In this document: positions 1-7,012 of the stretch, piece by piece
Layout: every line of letters begins with the position of its first letter
Position numbering within the stretch: position 1 is the stretch's first letter
Source of the DNA: an uncultured Actinomycetes bacterium
Lineage (GTDB): Bacteria > Actinomycetota > Thermoleophilia > Miltoncostaeales > Miltoncostaeaceae
Length of the DNA: 9,264 nt
Direction: 5' to 3'
Assembly (NCBI GenBank): GCA_903866425.1
Contig: CAIPNN010000161.1
Coordinates: 1 to 9,264, forward strand
The notes under the pieces: generated by a model
The model's input: only the letters and a program-made list of their open reading frames with translations
Told to the model about the DNA's origin: nothing
Database searches by the model: none
Made by a program: the position numbers and the translations under genes

Positions 1-228
1 GCGATCGGCGGTCCAGCCCTTGGCGGCGCTGGTGATGCGCTCGTCAAGCGCCGTCAGGTCGCCGTCAACGGCGGCAACCAGCGCATCGCTGTACGGATCG
101 CCTGCGTAGTCGCCCGCCCGCTCCCCGTTCTCACGAAGTTCGGGGAGCGGCAGTCCCGTGACATCGCGCTGATACAGCAGCACGACGGCCTGCCTGCGCG
201 CCTCGCGGCGCGACACGGCCTCCGTCAC
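1..228 (-). CDS. nusB: Transcription antitermination factor NusB, N-terminal part (cut by window edge)
   Basis: The first 76 codons are present; the C-terminus lies beyond base 1. NusB is a small all-helical RNA-binding protein that pairs with NusE (ribosomal protein S10) on boxA RNA during rRNA antitermination. The visible N-terminus carries the family pattern: SRREARRQAVVLLYQRDVTG near residues 6-25 (helix 1, the boxA-contacting arginine-rich part), then a Y-x-D-A-L-V segment and a L-D-E-R-I...W...R segment near residues 62-76, all typical of NusB. The GTG start is chosen because it forms a GTGA overlap with the accC stop (four shared bases) and puts RRxARxxA at the normal distance from the N-terminus. 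No strong ribosome binding site precedes it, so coupling to accC translation is likely. NusB following accC is a common bacterial arrangement. Confidence 0.88.
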   Translation of the reverse strand, partial: MTEAVSRREARRQAVVLLYQRDVTGLPLPELRENGERAGDYAGDPYSDALVAAVDGDLTALDERITSAAKGWTADR

Positions 229-1583
229 GCGCCGCCGCCGAGCGAGGGAAGCGCGTCCGCGTGATCCACCAGGTACGAAGTGGTGTACGACCCACTGCCG
301 AACACCGGCTCGCGCGAGATCTCACGCAGCAATGGCAGCGTCGTGGGCAGGCCGGTCACCACGCTCTCGTCGAGGGCACGACGCATGCGGGCAACCGCGC
401 GCGGGCGATCGGGCGCCCACACACACAGCTTTGCGAGCAGCGAGTCGTAGTACGGAGGCACGTAGCCGCCGGATCGACAGAAGGTGTCCACGCGCACGCC
501 GGGGCCCGATGCCAGACGGAAGTCGTCCAGACGGCCCGCGGCGGGGCGGAAGTCGAATGCGGGGTCTTCAGCGTTGACGCGGCACTCGATCGAGTGCCCG
601 TTGGCCTCAATGCGACCGGTACGGCTGAGCACCTGGCCGTCGGCCACGCGGAGCTGCTCGGCAACGATGTCGAGCCCGCTCACCAGTTCGGTCACCGGGT
701 GCTCCACCTGCAGACGGGCATTCAGCTCGAGGAAGTAGAAGTCGCCGTGCTTGTCGACGAGGAACTCAAGGGTGCCGGCGCTCTTGTAGTTCCAGGCGCG
801 ACACGCATTCTCCGCGGCCTCGTGCAGGCCATCGCGCGTGCGCTGAAGCAGGTTGGGCGCGGGGCCCTCCTCGACCACCTTCTGGTGGCGGCGCTGGATG
901 GAGCACTCGCGGTCGCCGCAGATGAGCACGCCGCCGAGGCCGTCGGCAAGCACCTGCACCTCAACGTGCCGGGCCCCCTCAAGCAGCTTCTCCACGTACA
1001 GCGAGCCATCGTTGAACGCCGCAAGGGCCTCCTGCGATGCGTTCTCAAAGGCGCGCCCGAGCTCGTCGGCGCTGTCGACGCGGCGCATGCCACGGCCCCC
1101 GCCACCGGCCGATGCCTTCAGCAGAATCGGGTACCCGGCGGCCTCGGCGGCCGCCATGGCGGCGGCAACGTCGGTCACGCCGCCATCCGACCCCCCGAGC
1201 ACCGGCAAGCCGGCCTCAACAGCGGCTTCCTTCGCCTGGATCTTGTCGCCCATGCGCGCCATCACCTCAGGTGCGGGGCCCACAAAGCGGATTCCGTTGT
1301 TGGCACACTCAGTGGCGAACTCCGGGTTCTCCGACAGAAACCCATAGCCGGGGTGCACGGCGTCGCAGCCGGTGACCTCAGCGGCCCCGATGACGTTTCG
1401 CACGTCCAGATACGACTCACGCGCCGCGGGCGGACCGATGCAGACGGCCTCATCGGCCATCTCGACCGCCAGCGAATTGGCGTCGGCCGTGGAATACACG
1501 GCCACGGTGGGGATGCCCAGCTCGCGTGCGGTCCTGATGACCCGCACCGCGATCTCGCCCCGGTTGGCGACGAGCAACTTCAT
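225..1583 (-). CDS. accC: Biotin carboxylase subunit of acetyl-CoA carboxylase
   Basis: This 452-residue protein is a full-length biotin carboxylase, which uses ATP and bicarbonate to carboxylate biotin on the carrier protein, the first half-reaction of malonyl-CoA synthesis. Domains in order: N-terminal biotin carboxylase domain (about 1-112, starting KLLVANRGEIAVRV), ATP-grasp domain (about 113-320), C-terminal domain (about 328-440). Active-site residues are present: K114, K156 followed by the glycine loop ASAGGGGRGM, K235 in RRHQKVVEE, E286/N288/R290/E294 in LELNARLQVEHPVTE, and R335 in ECRVNAEDP; these correspond to E. coli K116, K159, K238, E288, N290, R292, E296 and R338. The length matches stand-alone AccC rather than a longer biotin-domain fusion. 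ATG overlaps the upstream fusion gene's stop as ATGA, with no clear ribosome binding site, implying coupled translation. Propionyl- or methylcrotonyl-CoA carboxylase subunits are usually longer and carry their own biotin domain, so AccC is the best call. Confidence 0.95.
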   Translation of the reverse strand: MKLLVANRGEIAVRVIRTARELGIPTVAVYSTADANSLAVEMADEAVCIGPPAARESYLDVRNVIGAAEVTGCDAVHPGYGFLSENPEFATECANNGIRFVGPAPEVMARMGDKIQAKEAAVEAGLPVLGGSDGGVTDVAAAMAAAEAAGYPILLKASAGGGGRGMRRVDSADELGRAFENASQEALAAFNDGSLYVEKLLEGARHVEVQVLADGLGGVLICGDRECSIQRRHQKVVEEGPAPNLLQRTRDGLHEAAENACRAWNYKSAGTLEFLVDKHGDFYFLELNARLQVEHPVTELVSGLDIVAEQLRVADGQVLSRTGRIEANGHSIECRVNAEDPAFDFRPAAGRLDDFRLASGPGVRVDTFCRSGGYVPPYYDSLLAKLCVWAPDRPRAVARMRRALDESVVTGLPTTLPLLREISREPVFGSGSYTTSYLVDHADALPSLGGGA

Positions 1584-3319
1584 GGCGTGAGAATGAACAG
1601 GGCCTGGCCGAACTCGACGGGCTCGGCGTTTTCCACCTTGATCTCGCGCACGGTGCCCGCGCGATCTGCGGTGATCTCATTGAAGATCTTCATTGCCTCG
1701 ATGATGCAGAGCGTCTGCCCCTGCACCACGCGGTCGCCAACCTGCACGAACGGGCCGCTCTCCGGGTTGGGCGCGGCGTAGAAGGTGCCCACCATCGGGC
1801 TCTCCACCCTGTGGCCGTCATCCGACTGCGCCACGGGCGCGCCGGCAACGGCACCAACGGGGGCTGCGGGACGCACGGTCACCCGCGCGCCGCCGATCTC
1901 CACGCTCACCTCCGACTGGCCTGCACCCTCCACAACCTCAATGAGGGTCTCCAGCAGACCGCGGTCAATCTGGTGACCGGCCTCGCCGGCCTCCTCCGAT
2001 GCCAGCGAACGGCGCCGGTCGAGCAGGCGCTGCCCGGCATCGGGGAACTGCGCGAGCACCACGGCGTCTTCCTCAGACACGTCGGACGGCGCTGCGGCGA
2101 TGACCTCGTCGAGGTCGGGCACGGCGATGACCGCACCGGCACCGCGTGCCACCGCAAGAGCGGCGTCGCTCACCGGGCCGCGCAGGCGGCCGCGGCCGCC
2201 AAGGGCCACCTCGGCGAGTGCGGGGCTGGTCTCGCGCCAGCGGATGCCGTCGAGAATGTGCTGACCCGCCTGGGCCACGATGTCCTCGCCCAGCGGCGCG
2301 GCCAGCGTGACGCCACCCAGGTCGTGCGCCACGGCGGCGCACTCATCAGCGGCCTCGTGCACACGATTGGCAAGCCCCCGGCGCGACAGGCGCGACAGCA
2401 GGCCCGCGGCCAGGTCGGGCGGCAGCGCAACCTGCGGGCCACCGGCCAGCTCTGCGGCGCGGCGCACGCGCTCGGGCGCCACCAGCGGCCACAGCACGCG
2501 GCCGGCTTCCTCAAGGGCGGGAAGGTCAACGTCGAACTCGCGGTCGCCGCCCTGAAGCGCGGCCTGCAGGGCCTCGGCAGACGGCCGACCGGCCACAAGT
2601 GCCGCAGCACCCACCGATGCGTGAATGGCGTCGGCGCCGGCCAGTGCGGCCGACAGCGCGCTCATGGAGGCCAGGCCACCGGTGGCGCGCAGCGACACCT
2701 CAACGGGCAGGGCGCAGCGCGCAACCAGATCGGCGACCAGCGCACCCATCGCCATTGGCGTGAGGTTGCCGCCGAGGTCGGAGACGCACAGGGCAACGGC
2801 CCCGGGCAGCTGCGCGAGCGCGAGGGCCTCATCGGCCCAGCGGGGGTCACCCGATGCGGGGTCGGGGCCCAGAATGAGCGTCGGCACGAATGCCGCCCCG
2901 GCCTCGCGTGCACCTTCGGCAATACCGAGCATGGCGTCGGGGTCATTCAGCGCGTCGTACACCCGCACGCGGCTTGCGCCACTTGCGACGGCCGACGACA
3001 CCAGGCGGCGCGCCACGCCCGATCCGAGCGGCACATCGCCCAGCAGGGTGCGGCCAGCCAGCACGATGCCCACGGGTGCCCCACCGGCGTGGCGCGACAC
3101 CACGCGCAGGCGGTCGAGCGGACTCTCCGTGCGGCCGTCCATGCATGCCCGGGCTGCAGCCGGGTCCATGGCCTCAAGGGCACGGGCGCCGACCGGCGAC
3201 AGCGCCGCAGCAGCGGAGCCGAGGTCGTCAGGGGCAATGCGCGATCCCCACGGCGGTGCCCCGAGGTCGCGGAGGGTGACATCGACGAAACCGATGCCCT
3301 TGTGCGCGTCAGTACTCAT
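1580..3319 (-). CDS. accB: AccB biotin carrier protein fused to a degenerate carboxyltransferase-like domain
   Basis: The 579-residue product has two parts. Residues about 8-437 resemble the carboxyltransferase (HMGL-like barrel plus helical tail) domain of oxaloacetate decarboxylase alpha and pyruvate carboxylase: DVTLRD (13-18), YDALND (121-126), SDLGGNLTPMA (180-190), ATGGLASM (212-219) and EEDAVVLAQFP (416-426). Residues about 450-579 are a complete AccB: an N-terminal helix IDRGLLETLIEVVEGAG, an alanine/proline linker, then a biotinyl domain with the thumb-like GTFYAAPNPESGPF segment and EAMKIFNEI, with biotin acceptor K544. The carrier function in acetyl-CoA carboxylase is well supported. 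The carboxyltransferase part is odd: the residues expected to be the carbamylated Lys, two metal His, catalytic Thr, Arg and Gln are S180, S209, R211, A305, A88 and A21. It is therefore probably not catalytic and may be structural. ATG overlaps the efp stop by four bases (ATGA). The reading frame is open throughout, so this is not a decayed gene. Confidence 0.88.
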   Translation of the reverse strand: MSTDAHKGIGFVDVTLRDLGAPPWGSRIAPDDLGSAAAALSPVGARALEAMDPAAARACMDGRTESPLDRLRVVSRHAGGAPVGIVLAGRTLLGDVPLGSGVARRLVSSAVASGASRVRVYDALNDPDAMLGIAEGAREAGAAFVPTLILGPDPASGDPRWADEALALAQLPGAVALCVSDLGGNLTPMAMGALVADLVARCALPVEVSLRATGGLASMSALSAALAGADAIHASVGAAALVAGRPSAEALQAALQGGDREFDVDLPALEEAGRVLWPLVAPERVRRAAELAGGPQVALPPDLAAGLLSRLSRRGLANRVHEAADECAAVAHDLGGVTLAAPLGEDIVAQAGQHILDGIRWRETSPALAEVALGGRGRLRGPVSDAALAVARGAGAVIAVPDLDEVIAAAPSDVSEEDAVVLAQFPDAGQRLLDRRRSLASEEAGEAGHQIDRGLLETLIEVVEGAGQSEVSVEIGGARVTVRPAAPVGAVAGAPVAQSDDGHRVESPMVGTFYAAPNPESGPFVQVGDRVVQGQTLCIIEAMKIFNEITADRAGTVREIKVENAEPVEFGQALFILTP

Positions 3320-3873
3320 GCGCGGCTCACGTACTCCCGGGTGCGGGTGTCCACCTTGATGCGGTCACCCTCGTTGACGAACAGCGGAACATTGACCACG
3401 GCACCGGTCTCGAGCGTGGCGGGCTTGGTGACGTTCGAGACGGTGTCGCCCTTCACGCCGGGGTCCGTCTGGGTGACGGTGAGCTCCACAGACGTGGGCG
3501 GCTCGGCACTGAAGGGGGCCTCGCGGATGAACAGGACCGTCACCTCGGAGTTCGGTGGGATGAGGTCAGCCGACTCGATGTCCGACTTCGGCACCGTCAC
3601 CTGCTCGTAGGTCTCGCCGTCCATGAACACCAGGCCGTCGCCGTCCTCGTAGAGCAGCTGCATGTTCTTGGTCTCGGTGGTGACGCGCTCCAGCTTCTCG
3701 CCGGCACGGAACGTGCGGTCAACCGTGCCACCGCCGAGCTTCTTGAGCTTGGTGCGCACGAATGCGCCGCCCTTGCCCGGCTTCACGTGCTGGAACGAGA
3801 CGACCGACATGAGGTCTCCATCGACCTCGATAACCCAGCCGTTCTTCAGATCGTTGCTGCTGATGGCGCCCAA
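3316..3873 (-). CDS. efp: Translation elongation factor P
   Basis: This 185-residue protein is a full-length EF-P, which binds between the ribosomal P and E sites and promotes peptide bonds at polyproline stretches. The three beta-barrel domains are at about 1-64 (KOW-like), 66-126 (OB fold) and 128-184. The tip loop reads HVKPGKGGAF with K34 at the position modified in E. coli. The C-terminal EF-P signature is intact (KPATLETGAVVNVPLFVNEG, 150-169), as is the closing VDTRTREYVSR. The start is TTG: it places K34 at its usual number and has the ribosome binding site AGGGAG six bases upstream; no ATG or GTG would give a full N-terminus. It is the only gene here separated from its upstream neighbour (10 bases after the peptidase), consistent with independent initiation of an abundant factor. 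No EpmA- or YmfI-type modification gene is visible; whether K34 is modified is unknown. Confidence 0.96.
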   Translation of the reverse strand: MGAISSNDLKNGWVIEVDGDLMSVVSFQHVKPGKGGAFVRTKLKKLGGGTVDRTFRAGEKLERVTTETKNMQLLYEDGDGLVFMDGETYEQVTVPKSDIESADLIPPNSEVTVLFIREAPFSAEPPTSVELTVTQTDPGVKGDTVSNVTKPATLETGAVVNVPLFVNEGDRIKVDTRTREYVSRA

Positions 3874-3879
3874 GCCCTG

Positions 3880-3885
3880 CTCCCT
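3880..3885 (-). promoter_or_regulatory. Ribosome binding site of efp
   Basis: AGGGAG on the minus strand lies six bases before the TTG codon at 3873 and shares bases with the TAG stop of the upstream peptidase gene. It is the evidence that decides the unusual TTG start of efp. Confidence 0.7.
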
Positions 3886-4954
3886 ATGCGCTCGTCGTGA
3901 TCAGGTCGGTGGTGATGCATGTGAGCACCTCGCAGCCGTCATCGGTGATGACTGCTTGGTCCTCAATACGCACTCCGCCGACCCCCTCCAGGTAGATGCC
4001 CGGCTCGATGGTCACCACCATGCCGGTTTCGAGCACCTCCCCGCCCTGCTGCCGCAGCCACGGGCGCTCGTGAATGTCGAGCCCGACCCCGTGTCCGAGG
4101 CCGTGTCCGAACTTCTCGCCAAGCCCTGCGCCCGAGATGATGCCGCGTGCCGCGGCGTCAAGGTCTCCGGTGTGCACTCCGGGGCCGCATGCGGCCAGTG
4201 CCGCGCGCTGTGCCTCGAGGCATACGCGGTAGGCCTCGTCGAGCGCGGCGGGCAGTGGCCCGGTGGCAAATGTGCGAGTGCAATCGCTGGCGTAGCCGTC
4301 AACCAGTGCGCCCATGTCGACGACCACCAGGGTGTCGGGCGCAACGGCGACGCCACGCGGCACCGCGTGCGGCAGTGCGCCGTGCACGCCGCTCGCGACG
4401 ATGATGTCGAAGCTTGCGCCCTCTGCGCCGGCGTCGCGCATCCAGCCCTCAAGCGCCCAGGCAACCTCGGCTTCGGTGCGGCCCCCGAACCCCTCTGCGA
4501 TCAAGCGGGTGTACGCGGTGTCGGCGATGCGCGCCGCCTCGCGGATGGCCGCGATCTCCTCGGGCTCCTTCACCACGCGCAGGCCTTCAACCAACCCGGC
4601 CGTCGGCACCAGTTCCACGCCCGTGAGGTGCGCGGCAAAACGGTCACGCCGCGCCACGCTCACCTGCTCGGCCTCAAAGCCCACGCGCCCTGTCCCCACC
4701 ACCTCGTCGAGGCGGTCCATCAGGTCGCGGCCGGCGATCACCACGTCCACACCACGTGTGCGCTCGCGCGCGTCGGTGGCGTATCGCGAGTCGGTCAGCA
4801 GCACCCGGCCCGTCGACGTGATGACGAGCACACCGTTGCTGCCCACGTAGCCGCAGAGATACCGCACGTTCACGAGGTCGGTGACGATGAGCGCATCGAG
4901 GCCCTCGGCCTCGAGCACGGCATCCATGCGCGCCTGACGCGACTCGATGCTCAC
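3884..4954 (-). CDS. pepP: Xaa-Pro peptidase, M24B family (aminopeptidase P / prolidase-like)
   Basis: The 356-residue protein is a cytoplasmic dinuclear-metal peptidase that removes residues next to proline. Residues about 1-125 form the N-terminal creatinase-like domain (RMDAVLEAEGLDALIVTD...VRYLCGY, LLTDSRY); about 133-350 form the pita-bread catalytic domain. All five metal ligands are visible: D213 and D224 (VVVDMGALVDGYASDCTRTF), H288 (GHGLGHGVGLDIHE), E317 (TIEPGIY) and E331 (VRIEDQ); accessory histidines H196 (PHAVPRG) and H295 are also present. The length matches the short bacterial YqhT-like group rather than the longer E. coli PepP, so whether it prefers dipeptides (PepQ) or longer peptides (PepP) cannot be settled from sequence. 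The GTG start overlaps the aroQ stop as GTGA. The partnership with efp is a widespread gene order that pairs proline peptide turnover with relief of proline stalls. Confidence 0.92.
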   Translation of the reverse strand: MSIESRQARMDAVLEAEGLDALIVTDLVNVRYLCGYVGSNGVLVITSTGRVLLTDSRYATDARERTRGVDVVIAGRDLMDRLDEVVGTGRVGFEAEQVSVARRDRFAAHLTGVELVPTAGLVEGLRVVKEPEEIAAIREAARIADTAYTRLIAEGFGGRTEAEVAWALEGWMRDAGAEGASFDIIVASGVHGALPHAVPRGVAVAPDTLVVVDMGALVDGYASDCTRTFATGPLPAALDEAYRVCLEAQRAALAACGPGVHTGDLDAAARGIISGAGLGEKFGHGLGHGVGLDIHERPWLRQQGGEVLETGMVVTIEPGIYLEGVGGVRIEDQAVITDDGCEVLTCITTDLITTSA

Positions 4955-5388
4955 CCGGCGAATGCCGCCTGCAGGATGTCAAGCGCCTCGCGATAGCCGT
5001 CGGGGCCCTTGCCCTTCACCGTGGCCAGCGCGATGTCACGCACCACCGAGACCTTGCGGAAGTCCTCGCGGGCGTCGACGTCAGACAGGTGCACCTCGAC
5101 AAACGGGGCACCCACGGCCTCCAGCGCGTCGCGCACGGAGTACTGGTAGTGCGTCCACGCGCCCGGGTTGATGACGATGCCGTCCACCGCACCGGCCAGG
5201 CCGTGCAGGTGTTCGAGCATGGCACCCTCGAAGTTGGTCTGGAACGTCCCCACGACCATGTCCCGCTCCGCACCCCACGCGCGCACCTGCGACTCGAGCT
5301 CAGGCAGCGTGAGGGTGCCGTAGTGCTGTGACGGCCTGCGACCGAGCATGTTCAGGTTGGGGCCATGCACAAGGGCGATGTGGTTCAT
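4951..5388 (-). CDS. aroQ: 3-dehydroquinate dehydratase, type II
   Basis: This 145-residue protein is a type II dehydroquinase, a dodecameric enzyme making 3-dehydroshikimate from 3-dehydroquinate (shikimate step 3). The family landmarks are present: HGPNLNMLGRR at 8-18 with N11 and R17/R18, catalytic tyrosine Y23 in HYG, QTNFEG at 50-55, INPGAWTH with N74 and H80, and EVHLSDVDAREDF with H100, followed by R111. Some segments differ from the commonest form: THYQYSVRDAL replaces the usual THTSVAIRDAL, and FRKVSVVRD replaces FRHHS, so it belongs to a more divergent branch while keeping the catalytic Tyr, Asn and His. Its ATG overlaps the aroB stop (ATGA) and has a good ribosome binding site inside the end of aroB. 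Confidence 0.95.
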   Translation of the reverse strand: MNHIALVHGPNLNMLGRRPSQHYGTLTLPELESQVRAWGAERDMVVGTFQTNFEGAMLEHLHGLAGAVDGIVINPGAWTHYQYSVRDALEAVGAPFVEVHLSDVDAREDFRKVSVVRDIALATVKGKGPDGYREALDILQAAFAG

Positions 5389-6482
5389 GCGACGAGTTCC
5401 TCCACCGCGGCGCGCACCACGGCCGCATCGGGATTCTGGTGGGTGAGCACATCACCCGGGGCGCGCAGCAGCACCATGTTGAGCGCATGGCTGTCGGCCT
5501 TCTTGTCACGCCCCATGATGTCGAACACCTCATCAATGGACACCGACGGGTCGAGCGCCGTGGGCAGCCCGTGGCGTGCAAGCGTCTCGAGCGTGCGATC
5601 GCGCCAGGCGGGGTCGAGCCCCAGCGTGGCCTCGCTGATGCGCAGCGCCGCCAGCAGACCGAGCGAGATGGCCTCGCCGTGGTGGTACAGGTCGTACCCG
5701 GCGGCGGCCTCGATGCCGTGCCCCACTGTGTGGCCGAGGTTGAGGATGGCCCGGCGACCCAGGTCCATCTCGTCCTCCTCAACCACCTCCAGCTTCACAG
5801 CGGCGCAGCGGCGGATGAGATCGGCCAGCTCGGCGGGAGGTCCGGGCAGGGCGGGCCATGCGGCCACCATCTCCATCAATTCGCCCCCCTGCAGCAGGCC
5901 GTACTTCACGACCTCGGCGAATCCACAGGAGAGCTCGCGCGGCGACAGCGTGTGAAGCACCGACGGGTCCATCACCACGGCCTCAGGCTGGTAGATGGCA
6001 CCCACGTAGTTCTTGCCCTCGGGCAGGTCGACCCCCGTCTTGCCACCCAGCGATGAGTCGACCATCGCGAGCAGCGTGGTCGGCACCTGCACCAGCCGCA
6101 CGCCGCGCTGGTACGCGGCCGCAAGGAATCCGGCGAGATCACCCACGACCCCTCCGCCAACGGCCACGACCGTGTCGCGTCGCCGGATGCCGACACGTGC
6201 AGCGGCGCGCGACAGCCGCTCGATCTCGCCGAGGTTTTTCGATGCCTCGCCTGCCGGCACCACCTCAATGCTCACCCGAAGGCCGGCACCCGAACATGAG
6301 GCGGCCACGCGGTCGGCCGCGGCGCGGATGCCGTCGTCAACCACCACAAGCACGCCATCACCCTCGCCACGCGCCGCGATGAGCGGCCCCACCGCATCGA
6401 GCACACCGTCGCCCAGATGCACGGGAACGGTGCGATCACCGATGTGGGCCACCAGCACGGGCTCGCCGATAGCGGTGCTCAC
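5385..6482 (-). CDS. aroB: 3-dehydroquinate synthase
   Basis: The 365-residue product converts DAHP to 3-dehydroquinate using NAD+ and a divalent metal (shikimate step 2). The N-terminal Rossmann-like domain carries the NAD-binding GGGVVGDLAGF at 109-119 and PTTLLAMVDSSLGGKTGV at 134-151 (K148). The helical C-terminal domain supplies the metal ligands E190 (GFAEVVKYG), H251 (NLGHTVGHGIE) and H268 (YHHGEA). The length is normal for bacterial AroB. A GTG at 6482 is taken as the start: it overlaps the aroK stop as GTGA and has GAGG seven bases upstream, whereas the in-frame ATG at 6524 would add 14 arginine/glycine-rich residues that do not look like AroB and would extend further into aroK. Confidence 0.96.
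   Translation of the reverse strand: MSTAIGEPVLVAHIGDRTVPVHLGDGVLDAVGPLIAARGEGDGVLVVVDDGIRAAADRVAASCSGAGLRVSIEVVPAGEASKNLGEIERLSRAAARVGIRRRDTVVAVGGGVVGDLAGFLAAAYQRGVRLVQVPTTLLAMVDSSLGGKTGVDLPEGKNYVGAIYQPEAVVMDPSVLHTLSPRELSCGFAEVVKYGLLQGGELMEMVAAWPALPGPPAELADLIRRCAAVKLEVVEEDEMDLGRRAILNLGHTVGHGIEAAAGYDLYHHGEAISLGLLAALRISEATLGLDPAWRDRTLETLARHGLPTALDPSVSIDEVFDIMGRDKKADSHALNMVLLRAPGDVLTHQNPDAAVVRAAVEELVA
5397..5403 (-). promoter_or_regulatory. Ribosome binding site of aroQ
   Basis: GGAGGAA on the minus strand lies eight bases before the aroQ ATG (GGAGG itself is ten bases away) and is embedded in the last codons of aroB, encoding its C-terminal Glu-Glu. It is the strongest Shine-Dalgarno-like sequence in the window. 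Confidence 0.65.
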
Positions 6483-7012
6483 CCGGCTGCCTCGTCGTCC
6501 GGCGATCCATCGTCCTGCGCCCACTCGGCGAGCACCACCGCGGTCTCCTGCGGCGGCGCGCCGCCGTCAAGAATGACGTCGGCGGCCTCGCGGTACACGT
6601 GCTCGCGCTCATGGGCACGGCGCACGAAGCGATCGTGGTCGAGCGCGAGCGGGCGGCCCGCCTTGCCCCCGACGCGCTCCCACGCCTCCTCTGGATCGAC
6701 CTTCAGCCACGCAACCCATGTGTCGCGACGCAGCAGGTCGCGGGTGCGGGGGCTGCCGAGCGCGCCGCCACCCAGCGAGAGCACGCCGGGCTCGCCACGC
6801 AGGTGGTCGCGGATGAGGTCTTCCTCAGTACGGCGGAACCACAACTCGCCGCGCTGGGCGAAGATCTCGGGAATCGACTGTCCTGCGTGGGCCTCCACCA
6901 GATCGTCGGCATCGAGAAACTGCACACCGAGGATCTCAGCGGTGATACGCCCCACCGTGGTCTTGCCGGCGCCCATGTAGCCGGCCAGCGCGATCCAGCG
7001 CTGGATGGCCAT
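6479..7012 (-). CDS. aroK: Shikimate kinase
   Basis: The 177-residue protein phosphorylates shikimate at its 3-hydroxyl with ATP (shikimate step 5). It has the P-loop GYMGAGKTT at 11-19, the shikimate-binding aspartate D34 in the DADD segment, R58 or neighbouring R60/R61 in GELWFRRTE (the substrate-binding arginine region), the GGGAL glycine loop at 81-85, and the lid with R120 in GRPL. R136 and the YREAAD motif (140-145) near the end are also typical. The last dozen residues form an acidic tail (DDGSPDDEAAG) without an obvious role. The ATG overlaps the aroC stop by one base (TAATG), and no clear ribosome binding site precedes it, so reinitiation after aroC is likely. Gluconate kinase is the nearest alternative, but the context between aroC and aroB makes AroK the firm call. 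Confidence 0.95.
   Translation of the reverse strand: MAIQRWIALAGYMGAGKTTVGRITAEILGVQFLDADDLVEAHAGQSIPEIFAQRGELWFRRTEEDLIRDHLRGEPGVLSLGGGALGSPRTRDLLRRDTWVAWLKVDPEEAWERVGGKAGRPLALDHDRFVRRAHEREHVYREAADVILDGGAPPQETAVVLAEWAQDDGSPDDEAAG
6490..6493 (-). promoter_or_regulatory. Ribosome binding site of aroB
   Basis: GAGG on the minus strand lies seven bases before the GTG at 6482, within the final codons of aroK. It supports the GTG over the ATG 42 bases further upstream. Confidence 0.5.

Noticed and set aside
261..1781. Plus-strand open frame of 506 codons opposite accC
   Set aside because: It is the antisense shadow of a well-conserved gene in GC-rich DNA; the translation is Arg/His/Gly-rich with no family motifs.
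1580..3319. Calling the accB fusion a pseudogene or an active oxaloacetate decarboxylase/pyruvate carboxylase subunit
   Set aside because: The frame is intact and the biotin carrier half is complete, so not a pseudogene; the metal and catalytic residues of the carboxyltransferase are missing, so not an active decarboxylase or carboxylase.
1811..3610. Plus-strand open frame of 599 codons opposite the accB fusion and efp
   Set aside because: Antisense shadow; composition is unnatural, no motif is recognisable, and it crosses the boundary of two real genes.
3662..4996. Plus-strand open frame of 444 codons opposite efp and the M24 peptidase
   Set aside because: Antisense shadow with no motifs, while the minus strand has complete active sites.
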